This document shows positions 26,399 to 34,542 of a stretch of DNA of 64,000 nucleotides, piece after piece. The stretch is from Marinobacter fuscus. GTDB taxonomy: Bacteria; Pseudomonadota; Gammaproteobacteria; Pseudomonadales; Oleiphilaceae. Made by a program: the position numbers and the translations under genes. The DNA is taken from assembly GCF_003007675.1 (NCBI RefSeq), contig NZ_PXNP01000109.1, positions 125,389-189,388 on the forward strand. Reading direction: 5' to 3'. Position 1 is the first letter of the stretch. Each line of letters starts with the position of its first letter. The notes under the pieces are model-generated. The model worked only from the letters and a program-made list of their open reading frames with translations, was not told the DNA's origin and made no database searches.

Positions 26399-27694
26399 TT
26401 AAAAGAATGTGTAGTTAATACCAAGCGACACCCAGTTTTCCTGGTACTCGCTGGTATCAAGGTCGCTTTTCCTTACTGAATGACCAATATTACCTTCCAA
26501 ACGCAGGTCACGGCTCAGTTTGTAATCAAGGCCAAGGCGAAGTCGATAGCTACGATCGCTCGATCCGTCACTGGCAAAAGACCGGTGCTGATAGTCACCG
26601 CCCCCCCTGAACGACATCAATTCCGAGATTGCTCGGTTATAGTCGATGGCGCCCCCAACGCGATCTTCGTCCCCTGCACTATCAATCCGATTCACTTGGT
26701 TCGCAAATATCTTTAAGCTCAGTCGCGAGGTATTAGAAAGCTGTTTCAGAAAACCAGTTTCAAACGTAGTAAGCTCAATGGCGCTGGACTGAGAAACATT
26801 AAACACCACGTCTTCATATTTAATATCAAAGTCAGATGTCTGATCGGTCAAATCCCGGCTGGCCTGAAAATAAATTTGGGTAACGGTATTTATATCACGT
26901 TCGAGTAAAAGGTTACCGACCACACCATCACTCTTTCGAACAGCGCCTCCCAATCGACTTTCAATCTGACTTCCCCCAATACGCCCTGATATTCGGGTCG
27001 ATGGCCAGGATTTCTGGAATAGCAGACTCAGGGCATCGGTATTTATAGTGGCACCCGTATCAAGATCTGTCCGATTGATACTCAACTGTAGCCCGCCAGA
27101 GGAAATCGCGCTAAAGATATGGTTCCAGGTCGCAGACCCGAAATAGCGCTCACTATCGGTTGTTCCGGAGTCACTATAATCGGTACGCCCATATTTGGCT
27201 GAAATAATAAGCCGATCCACTTGTCCAAGTTTCACTGCATAAACAGGCCCGGTAGTAAAAACGTTTTTTCGAGTACGATTCTCAGGGGTATCACTAAGTC
27301 TGGTATTTTTTGCAACATCCCGCAAATAGTCCGATAGCTCCCATGAGAGCCCCCGATTCAGCCTGCAAGCTCCGTCAAAATCCAGGGATGCGTAATTCTC
27401 AGGCTCATATGTTTCATCGTACCAGCGACCATAACCCAGGCTGGCAGCCGTTGTGGCGCCGCATTTACCAGGATCCGTCTGGTGCCTTAGCGTCAGGTCC
27501 GCTCTTGTCTCAATATCCGAAATTTCGTTGGCTGGCTCCAGAGCTACGTTGTCGCTGAAGCGGTTAGTCAGCTTGCCTGTTAACGCAACAGGCTCAGCGG
27601 TTGCAGTGTCGGCTAAAATACAAACGGCGCACATTGCCGCCAGGCTATAGAGTTTAAAAACCTTACCCGGCAACACCGCCAACGTATCAGCCAT
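26399..27694 (-). CDS. Exosortase-locus outer membrane beta-barrel protein
   Basis: Signal peptide (hydrophobic core LYSLAAMCAVCILA, cleavage near TATA-E) followed by about 400 residues of alternating aromatic strands ending in a C-terminal Phe (GINYTFF), the BAM recognition signature. Position and architecture fit the TIGR03016 family of PEP-CTERM-associated outer-membrane proteins, which may help EPS leave the cell. The sequence family match is by context and fold rather than a clear motif. The ATG at 27694 overlaps the stop of the kinase-like gene by eight bases. Confidence 0.82.
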   Translation of the reverse strand: MADTLAVLPGKVFKLYSLAAMCAVCILADTATAEPVALTGKLTNRFSDNVALEPANEISDIETRADLTLRHQTDPGKCGATTAASLGYGRWYDETYEPENYASLDFDGACRLNRGLSWELSDYLRDVAKNTRLSDTPENRTRKNVFTTGPVYAVKLGQVDRLIISAKYGRTDYSDSGTTDSERYFGSATWNHIFSAISSGGLQLSINRTDLDTGATINTDALSLLFQKSWPSTRISGRIGGSQIESRLGGAVRKSDGVVGNLLLERDINTVTQIYFQASRDLTDQTSDFDIKYEDVVFNVSQSSAIELTTFETGFLKQLSNTSRLSLKIFANQVNRIDSAGDEDRVGGAIDYNRAISELMSFRGGGDYQHRSFASDGSSDRSYRLRLGLDYKLSRDLRLEGNIGHSVRKSDLDTSEYQENWVSLGINYTFF

Positions 27695-28607
27695 TAATTA
27701 CCGCTCCGACAAATTTCTCCGGACTGAAGGCCAATGCCAATTGCTCGACTGCGCCCGGCGTCATGCCGCCGTGGGGCACAACCAGCATAGAGTAGTCACA
27801 CAGATCGGTAAGAATTCTGGCATCGGGTGACTCTGAAATTGGCGCCGTATCAAGTACGATGAAACGGTCAGGGTAGCGCCTTCGTACAGCCATCAGAAAC
27901 TGCTTCATCCGAAACGACGTAAAAAACTCGCTGGGTGTTTCTCTCCGGCTTCCGGCGGGGATAAGTCTTAAGCGGGGAATACCTGTAGGGTAAAGGATTC
28001 GGGAAATATCAAAATCCGGATCGTCCAGAAAATCGGTCAGCCCGAACTCCGGAATAACGTCGAGGGTGGAGTGCAGAGCGGGCTCCCGCAAATTGCAGTC
28101 GATAATCAGCGCTGTTTTCGCACTGTCGAAGGCAAAAGCCGCTGCCAGATTCAAAGAAACAAAAGATGCCCCTGCCCCTGACCGTGCACCGCTCACAACC
28201 AAAGTAAAGTTATTGCCCCCAGACCTTTCAAGTAGCTTGGTTCTCAGATTCCGAAAATGATTGACCAAACTCCGATTGGCTGATTCCGGATAGATAATTC
28301 GCCTTTCATCCAGATCATCATGAGTGAGCCTCCGCGGCTCTTGCATCCGGACGATTTGTTTACTTATCACATACCTGTCAACCGCTCCCGGCCCGAGTTC
28401 AAGTGAGCTCGGAACCAGCACCCTGGAGTCTTCTGAATCGGAACGCGGCACGCTTGCTGAAACCCGATCGCGACCATAACCATCTGCACGCCCTTTGGTG
28501 CCCGAAGAAAAATCAGCAGCTTGAAGGGCGCCTGGCGCTGCTGTTTCTGTTGTTTGGTCATGATCTTGAGAAACTTCGTCGTAGCGATCCGTTCTTGATT
28601 CCTTCAT
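27687..28607 (-). CDS. CpsD/Wzc-like kinase homologue with a degenerate P-loop
   Basis: Cytoplasmic partner of the Wzz-like protein encoded just upstream (TGATG overlap). It has the fold order of bacterial tyrosine kinases: FTLVVSGARSGAGASF in the Walker A position (about 134-149), TALIIDCNLREPALH as Walker A', and FIVLDTAPISESPDA as Walker B. The Walker A lysines are absent: GAGAS replaces the expected GxGKS/T. No tyrosine cluster is present at the C-terminus, which ends EKFVGAVING. The first 100 residues are polar and probably disordered. ATP hydrolysis or autophosphorylation is doubtful; a structural or regulatory role is more likely. Confidence 0.84.
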   Translation of the reverse strand: MKESRTDRYDEVSQDHDQTTETAAPGALQAADFSSGTKGRADGYGRDRVSASVPRSDSEDSRVLVPSSLELGPGAVDRYVISKQIVRMQEPRRLTHDDLDERRIIYPESANRSLVNHFRNLRTKLLERSGGNNFTLVVSGARSGAGASFVSLNLAAAFAFDSAKTALIIDCNLREPALHSTLDVIPEFGLTDFLDDPDFDISRILYPTGIPRLRLIPAGSRRETPSEFFTSFRMKQFLMAVRRRYPDRFIVLDTAPISESPDARILTDLCDYSMLVVPHGGMTPGAVEQLALAFSPEKFVGAVING

Positions 28608-30133
28608 CACAACACTCCAAATACTGCAGCCACAGCAACGGCTATGTAAGCTCCAGTGACAACTAACGCTATTAACCCGACAATCAGGGTGATGCGACGG
28701 TCACGGCGTTGTTCATAGGGCGTTCGCACTTTCGGAAATTGCTCGAGAACCGGCAGCTCGAACTCATCCTCTATCTGCTCCTTTGTACGCACTCGGGGGT
28801 CTACCTGTAACAACGCAACTACCGCACCAAAGGGTGCAGCTAGACCCACAAACAACCCTGCCAGCGCAAACATTGAAAATTTCGGGCCTGTGGGACTGTT
28901 AGGGTACTGCGCCGTTTCATTAATTTTATAGTTCAACCCCTGCCCTTCAATATCGAGATGCATCGATACCCGCGCCTTCTCACGCCGCTTCAGAAGATCA
29001 TTGTAAATCTCTCTGTTTACCTCAAGATCCCTGGTCAGATCGGAATACTGTGCTTTGTTCGCCTGAATCCGCTCCATACGGTCAGTCTGCTGATCAATAA
29101 GGCGCTCCAGAGACCTGATACGTGTTTCCACCGTCTCAATTTCAGTCTGTGTTTGTACAAGAGTCGACCGGATATCCTGATAGAGTGGATTGGCAACGCT
29201 GACGCCTTGAAGAGGCTCCTGAGCAGACCCTTGGTTTGCCAGAGCCCGTTCGCGTTGTTTGCGAAGCTCCGTAATCTGCTCTCTGAGAATAATGATATCC
29301 GGGTAGGTGTCATGGTAGCGTAGACGCAACGAATCAAGCTGCGACTCCATGTAGCTGATTCGCTCCTGGTAGGCGTCTGACGTCTGGCCCTGCACAACCC
29401 TGGGGTTCACCTCGGCCATCTGGGCTTGAATGGCAGCCGCTCTTGTTTCAAGCTCTTCCTTTTCAAGCTGTGCCAGCTCTAGCCTGTTTTGAAGGTTGGC
29501 CAGCCTGGCGTTCGCGCTCGCCTCGGTACCCTCAACGTTTTCTGACAAGAAACGTTTCAGGCGCTCTTCCACATCGGCGATCAAGCGCTCATAACTTTTG
29601 ACCTGCTTGTCTATGAAATCATAGGCAGACCGGCTTTCAGCTCTCTTTCGGTTAGCGTTCTCCTCAATAAAAGCCTGGCCAAGTCTCTGGGCAATCTGAA
29701 AAGCTTTCAGTGGAGAAGATGCGGAATACCCTATGCTGAAATAGTTATCACCGCGGGCTGCCACCCTCATGCTCCCTCGGATCTGGCCAATCCGGGCAAC
29801 CAGTGCTTCCGGGGATAGCTCGCTAGCACGCTCGCCGAAAATCTCGGTGTCTGTTGCAATCTTCTCCATGACGGAGCGAGACCAGAGCAGCTCCCTGGCA
29901 GCAGAGGCTTTCTGGCTGATTTCGGTTGTGACAGCCCGCCCCTCCATCAATGGCTGAATGATATTCCGGTCATCAACAAAAATAATTACCTGAGACTGAT
30001 ACCGATATGGCCACAGAAAGCCCGCTGCCAATACTGAAAAACTGACGAGAGCAAACACCAATAAAGCCAGCCATTTTCGATCTCTGACTTCACGAACTAT
30101 CTCCACGGGCAATTGGCTTAACGGGACGGCCAT
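28607..30133 (-). CDS. Wzz/GNVR-type polysaccharide chain-length determinant
   Basis: Inner-membrane co-polymerase of the XrtA EPS system (TIGR03007-like). A first membrane segment at about 19-42 is followed by a Wzz domain with the FVDDRNIIQPLM loop. A long periplasmic coiled coil spans about 160-400 (many EERL, LRQEI-like heptads). Proline-rich AQYPNSPTGPKF precedes the second membrane segment, and a third hydrophobic stretch closes the protein. Length 508 is typical. The C-terminal kinase is a separate protein from the next gene, which overlaps by one base. ATG 30133 is 52 bases from the export lipoprotein stop. Confidence 0.91.
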   Translation of the reverse strand: MAVPLSQLPVEIVREVRDRKWLALLVFALVSFSVLAAGFLWPYRYQSQVIIFVDDRNIIQPLMEGRAVTTEISQKASAARELLWSRSVMEKIATDTEIFGERASELSPEALVARIGQIRGSMRVAARGDNYFSIGYSASSPLKAFQIAQRLGQAFIEENANRKRAESRSAYDFIDKQVKSYERLIADVEERLKRFLSENVEGTEASANARLANLQNRLELAQLEKEELETRAAAIQAQMAEVNPRVVQGQTSDAYQERISYMESQLDSLRLRYHDTYPDIIILREQITELRKQRERALANQGSAQEPLQGVSVANPLYQDIRSTLVQTQTEIETVETRIRSLERLIDQQTDRMERIQANKAQYSDLTRDLEVNREIYNDLLKRREKARVSMHLDIEGQGLNYKINETAQYPNSPTGPKFSMFALAGLFVGLAAPFGAVVALLQVDPRVRTKEQIEDEFELPVLEQFPKVRTPYEQRRDRRITLIVGLIALVVTGAYIAVAVAAVFGVL

Positions 30134-30185
30134 AATGACTATGTCCTGTTCGAAGATTTGGGTTGTTTCCGGACTTTGATCACCA

Positions 30186-30830
30186 TCAGAGGTTTCTCTC
30201 GGGTATGGTCAGTATATCGCCAGGATGGAGTCTGTAATTCGTAGAAATATCACCTTTGGTAAGAATGTCATCGAGTTTGATCGGGATTGCCACAATCTCT
30301 CCGTCAAGCTGGCGATACAGCATGGCTTTGTTGGTGGCGGCAAAAGGAGACAAGCCTCCAGACGTCAGAACCATATCCAGAACCGTCATACCAGAACGGT
30401 GCGGCACCGACGCTGGCTGGGTAACAGCACCCGTAACCCGAACACGGTCACTGAATTCATGGCTCCCCATGCTTGTAACAACCACACTGACCTGTGGCTC
30501 GCGTATGAACGCAGCAAGTTTTTCTTCAATATCACGAGCCAGTGCTTCTGGCTCTTTACCACTGGCCTGAACATCGCCTGCCAAGGGTACAGAGATCTTG
30601 CCATCAGGTCTGACGGGGACAGAGATACTTAAATCATTGTTACGCCAGACCGACACCATGACAACATCTGCAGCCCCCAGTATGTAACGATCAACACTCC
30701 GTGTGGTATCGACTGCAAGAGCCTTATGGATCTTTTCCGGTGAAGAGGCGCCCGGGGCCGCACACCCTGCCACAAATACAGCTACCAATAAGGCAGCCAA
30801 CAATTCTGGAATTGAAATCTTGGATGACAT
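30186..30830 (-). CDS. Polysaccharide export outer membrane lipoprotein (Wza-like, short)
   Basis: Lipoprotein with lipobox VAGC (Cys at residue 23 from ATG 30830). It is followed by a Poly_export domain (YILGAADVVMVSVWRNNDLS, VRPDGKISVPLAGDVQASG) and one SLBB domain (VRVTGAVTQPASVPHRSGM), ending in YRLHPGDILTIPERNL. At about 214 residues it matches the short exosortase-system export protein (TIGR03027) rather than full Wza. I chose ATG 30830 because AGAGGAA lies six bases upstream and the signal sequence begins there; the frame extends 20 residues further upstream without support. It probably forms the outer-membrane channel ring with the barrel protein nearby. Confidence 0.91.
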   Translation of the reverse strand: MSSKISIPELLAALLVAVFVAGCAAPGASSPEKIHKALAVDTTRSVDRYILGAADVVMVSVWRNNDLSISVPVRPDGKISVPLAGDVQASGKEPEALARDIEEKLAAFIREPQVSVVVTSMGSHEFSDRVRVTGAVTQPASVPHRSGMTVLDMVLTSGGLSPFAATNKAMLYRQLDGEIVAIPIKLDDILTKGDISTNYRLHPGDILTIPERNL

Positions 30831-30889
30831 TACGGTTCCTCTCCGGTTCTGTTCGCTGCTCGAGGTCAAGGGAGGAGCTGACTTTACCA

Positions 30890-32302
30890 CTACCTGGAGC
30901 CTTTTTTGAAAAGTACCACTTCCACTGTCTGAATTATAATCAACAAATCCAGAAGCAAGCTCTGATTCTTGATGTAATAGAGGTCGTATCGAAGCTTCTC
31001 TCGAGTATCTTCTTCATTGTCTGCATACGCGAAGCAAAGTTGCGCCCACCCGGTTAAACCGGGCTTCACCCGATGCCGCTCACTGTAAAACGGAATCTTT
31101 GCACTCAGCTGCTCTACAAAAACCGGGCGTTCCGGACGAGGGCCAACGAACGCCATGGTGCCATTAAGAACGTTGTAAATCTGAGGCAACTCATCAATAC
31201 GAACCTTGCGGATAAATTCCCCGACACGAGTCACCCTGGAGTCATTTTTACAAGCCCAGACCGCCCCGTTCTTCTCCGCGTCGATTCTCATCGATCGAAA
31301 CTTGTATACCTTGAAAACGCTCCCATTCAGACCCACTCGCTCCTGACTGTAAAAAATCGATGCATTCAGCCCATCCTCAACTTTTATCGCTATTGCCGTA
31401 ACCAGCATTAAAGGAAGACCTGCCAGCAACAGCAACGTCGCAGCGAGAACATCCAGCGATCGCTTACCCACTCCGTAGACAGAGGAAACAGCAAATCCAT
31501 CGGAGAAAACCAGCCATCCCCGTGTCACCATTTCCAACGCGACTTTTCGTGACTCACGCTCATAAAAGTTCGCGCCATCAACAATCCGAACCCCCTCCAT
31601 CTTGCACTCCAGCAACTCCTCCATCGGTAGCCCTTTCCGGCGATCATCCACGGCCACAACGATTTCGTTCACCGGGTGTTTACGTATGTAATTCTGAAGT
31701 GTAGTAGGAATATTGAGTAAATGGCGTTCATCGATCTCAACCTGTTCCTCAGGCAGCGGGACAAAGCCAACCAGGTTAAACCCTTTGCGGTTGAGGGGAG
31801 TCTTCAGGTCTTCATGAAGTTGCCTGGCTCGACGGCCAGCGCCCAGAACCAACACCTTCCTTTTGAATGCGTCACTACCCAGGCTGCCGATAAAAATGAA
31901 CCGGGCAATGCCCATCAAAAAGAAGCCCAGAACAGAGCTGGTGGTTAGCATGGCGCTGGTTCCCAGGTACCAGAACCAGTCGGAGGCAACCAGGTAAGTG
32001 AAACCACAAAGTGGAATGCTGATAATCAATGCCATGATGGTGCGCAACATCATTCCTGACATCCCGTCTTCCAGGCGGGATTGGTGCACACCCAGCGCGA
32101 CCATCATCAACAAGTTAAAACCGGCAAATACAACTGCAGAGGGCAGCAGAAATGGCAGATTATCCGTGAAAAAAGAAATATCGCCGAAGTGCCGGAAAAA
32201 CACCGTCACTCCGAACGCGCACACCAACAGCAAGAAATCAATCAGGCCCAGGATGATATAAGGAAGATGAATATAATGTCTGAACAATCTGACGTGTGCC
32301 AC
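30890..32302 (-). CDS. EPS priming sugar transferase (exosortase-system undecaprenyl-phosphate glycosyl-1-phosphate transferase)
   Basis: Starts EPS synthesis by moving a sugar-1-phosphate onto undecaprenyl phosphate. Four to five N-terminal membrane segments (about 12-135) and a CoA-binding-like domain (VLVLGAGRRARQLHEDL) precede the catalytic domain from about 275: KRSLDVLAAT, FKVYKFRSMR, IDELPQIYNVLNGTM and VGPRPERPVF. The end (RVKPGLTGWAQLCFAYAD) matches TIGR03013-type enzymes. The GTG start at 32302 has AAGGAG six bases upstream. It is the first gene of the minus-strand core operon that runs to about 19.3 kb. Confidence 0.93.
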   Translation of the reverse strand: MAHVRLFRHYIHLPYIILGLIDFLLLVCAFGVTVFFRHFGDISFFTDNLPFLLPSAVVFAGFNLLMMVALGVHQSRLEDGMSGMMLRTIMALIISIPLCGFTYLVASDWFWYLGTSAMLTTSSVLGFFLMGIARFIFIGSLGSDAFKRKVLVLGAGRRARQLHEDLKTPLNRKGFNLVGFVPLPEEQVEIDERHLLNIPTTLQNYIRKHPVNEIVVAVDDRRKGLPMEELLECKMEGVRIVDGANFYERESRKVALEMVTRGWLVFSDGFAVSSVYGVGKRSLDVLAATLLLLAGLPLMLVTAIAIKVEDGLNASIFYSQERVGLNGSVFKVYKFRSMRIDAEKNGAVWACKNDSRVTRVGEFIRKVRIDELPQIYNVLNGTMAFVGPRPERPVFVEQLSAKIPFYSERHRVKPGLTGWAQLCFAYADNEEDTREKLRYDLYYIKNQSLLLDLLIIIQTVEVVLFKKGSR

Positions 32303-32809
32303 GCCAACTCCTTTTGCTGCTTACAACCATTGACCAGCTCATCCGATGCGTTGGCCTACAGCGCTTTGTTTCCATCCAGTTTACTGTAATTTTCTGTAAC
32401 TGCAATCACCGGGGCGAACATCTTGACGGGATCCGAAGGGAGGAATGGGTTTTCAACGAGAGACCCAGGGAACCAGACCCGTTAGCCGGATACACAACAA
32501 CTGCTTTTTCCGATTCGGAGTCACGATCCACCCCTCGACGATATAACCAAAACCGATAACCAAAACCATTTAAAGAATAACTGAAATATATTACCTCACC
32601 TTAACAAATACGCCCGGCTTAGATTCACTTATTTTTATTTAAACTGCTGTAACGGAATAATTTTCTCGTTCGACTCTCCGTTTCGCATCTTTAATCATAA
32701 ACTATACTTACGTGAAAGAGCTTTGCCCTATAATGGCTACCGTCTTTTATGGAGCCATTCAACGAGCGCTATATCAGTTACTTACTCTAATTCTACGGTG
32801 GAATAGCCA
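32303..32809. other. 507-base divergent regulatory region, EPS operon versus flavoenzyme operon
   Basis: No gene is visible. It must hold the promoters of the EPS core operon (minus) and the flavoenzyme-acyltransferase operon (plus). CTGTAA occurs three times on the plus strand, at 32384-32389, 32394-32399 and 32647-32652; the first two are ten bases, one helical turn, apart. The right third is AT-rich. A good -10 for the plus-strand operon is listed separately. I searched for a sigma-54 site (TGGC...TTGC) and saw none. Confidence 0.5.
32730..32760 (+). promoter_or_regulatory. Promoter with inverted repeat upstream of the flavoenzyme gene
   Basis: A perfect TATAAT -10 element is at 32730-32735. 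The expected -35 position has no good match, which hints at an activator. A perfect inverted repeat, AATGGCT (32733-32739) and AGCCATT (32754-32760), overlaps the -10 and the predicted start region. It could be an operator or a 5' leader hairpin. Confidence 0.5.
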
Positions 32810-34429
32810 GTGACCAATCACGCTGTTGAGTCTGCAATCCGCGAATGGAAAGGTCTACTCGGAGAGTCTGGGGTAGTCAAAACTGAAGATACAAACATCG
32901 GCTTTTCTACCATAGGAGCCAAGCGCCTTATCCCAGCGGTGCTTCGTCCGCAATGTAAGGAAGATGTTTCACAGATAATGGTGATCGCCCAACGCTGGAA
33001 GGTGGCGGTCTACCCCATCAGCACGGGTAACAATTGGGGCTATGGCAGCGCTAATCCTGTACAGGATAACTGCGCTGTTATTGATCTGGGTGGGATCAAC
33101 CAGATCTCTGATTTTGATCCCGAAATGGGCACCGTCACAGTCGGGCCAGGAGTCACTCAAGCCGCATTACGGGACTTTCTGGATCAACAGAAAGCTGAAT
33201 ACCTCGTTCCGGTAACAGGTGCAGGGCCCAATTGCAGCATTCTCGGGAATGCGCTTGAGCGTGGCTATGGAATAACACCCATCACAGATCACTTTTCAGC
33301 GGTAACCAAGATAGAAGCAGTCTTACCTGACGGCTCTCTCTACACCACGCCTTTAAGTGAACTTGGCGGCTCAGAAATAGATCGGCTCTTTAAGTGGGGG
33401 TTGGGCCCCTACCTTGACGGGCTTTTCACTCAGAGTAACTTTGGCATTGTTGTCAACATTACCATCGCTCTCGCACCATGCCCTGAAACTATCACTGCAT
33501 TTTTCTTTTCAACGAAAGACGATACAAAACTGGAGAAGCTGATCCCATCGGTTAGAGCCGTGCTGCGAACACTCAGCGGTTCGGTTGTCGCCATTAACCT
33601 TCTCAATAGTCAACGCATGCTCTCAATGATGGCGCCGTTCCCGGAAAATAAGGCCATCGACGGGGTTCTGCCAAGCCATGAAATTGAAGCTCTTGCTGAT
33701 AAATACAGCGTTCCCGCCTGGAGCGGTGTTGGTGCAATCTACGCGTCCAAAGAGGTTGCCGTTGCGGCAAAACGAGTACTCAAACGGATTCTGGGGCCGG
33801 TAACAGACCGCCTGATCTTCATAAATCGCCGACACGTAAGAGCTGCACAGACGATCGCCCAATATTTGCCGGGAAGCCTCTCAACACGGCTCAAAGGCAT
33901 GGCAGATACCCTCTCTGGCGCCCTTGAGATCATGCACGGTACTCCGAACGAAGTAGCGTTATCGCTTGCATACTGGCGGTCAGGCATCTCACCCCAGCCA
34001 GGCGTACCAAAGAATCCGGCCCGTGATGGCTGCGGGTTAATCTGGTTCGCACCTTTAGTGCCGATAAGGGGGAAAGATGCTCGCCGCTATGTACAGATGA
34101 TTGAGGAAATCTGCCCTCAGTACGGCATCAATCCACTTATTACACTAACCACAGTAAATGATCGCTGCTTCGACTCTACGGTTCCCTTGCTATTTGACCG
34201 GAACAACGAAGTCGCAACCAACCGGGCAAAAGACTGCTATCGCGCACTTCTGAGCGCTGCACAGAAGGAAGGTTTTCTCCCCTACCGGCTCCATATCGAC
34301 ACCATGGATATACTCGGTTCGGAGAAATCAACATGTCATCTGGCAGAGATATTGAAATCCGCGATCGACCCCAACCATGTATTAGCACCTGGGCGGTACG
34401 TATCAAAAATTGAAAAAACAGGGGCTTAA
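32810..34429 (+). CDS. FAD-dependent oxidoreductase of the vanillyl-alcohol oxidase/4-cresol dehydrogenase family
   Basis: Flavoenzyme (539 residues) predicted to oxidise a para-substituted phenol. The FAD-binding domain shows YPISTGNNWGYGSANPVQ, VTVGPGVTQAALRDFL and ILGNALERGYGITPITDHFS, close to the VAO and 4-cresol dehydrogenase pattern. Tyr78 (in GYG) and Tyr492-Arg493 (in LPYRLHIDTMD) sit where VAO family members hold the phenolate. It ends SAIDPNHVLAPGRYVSK, as the family does. The GTG start at 32810 has GGTGGA seven bases upstream. The next gene is the exosortase-associated acyltransferase, so its substrate could be an N-acyl-tyrosine-type product. That last point is inference. Confidence 0.87.
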   Translation: MTNHAVESAIREWKGLLGESGVVKTEDTNIGFSTIGAKRLIPAVLRPQCKEDVSQIMVIAQRWKVAVYPISTGNNWGYGSANPVQDNCAVIDLGGINQISDFDPEMGTVTVGPGVTQAALRDFLDQQKAEYLVPVTGAGPNCSILGNALERGYGITPITDHFSAVTKIEAVLPDGSLYTTPLSELGGSEIDRLFKWGLGPYLDGLFTQSNFGIVVNITIALAPCPETITAFFFSTKDDTKLEKLIPSVRAVLRTLSGSVVAINLLNSQRMLSMMAPFPENKAIDGVLPSHEIEALADKYSVPAWSGVGAIYASKEVAVAAKRVLKRILGPVTDRLIFINRRHVRAAQTIAQYLPGSLSTRLKGMADTLSGALEIMHGTPNEVALSLAYWRSGISPQPGVPKNPARDGCGLIWFAPLVPIRGKDARRYVQMIEEICPQYGINPLITLTTVNDRCFDSTVPLLFDRNNEVATNRAKDCYRALLSAAQKEGFLPYRLHIDTMDILGSEKSTCHLAEILKSAIDPNHVLAPGRYVSKIEKTGA

Positions 34430-34542
34430 CGAAAGCTCGTCGAACAAATCCCGTAGTACGCTGTAGCTGGATGTTACAACGATATCCCCAATGCATGGAC
34501 TATTGCCACAACAACTCCCCGAGGGGGAAGGAAAGATGAAAG

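Noticed and set aside
32303-32809. Sigma-54 promoter for the EPS or PEP-CTERM genes
   Set aside because: Known for some PEP-CTERM systems, but no TGGC-N8-TTGC type site was seen here or before the two PEP-CTERM genes.
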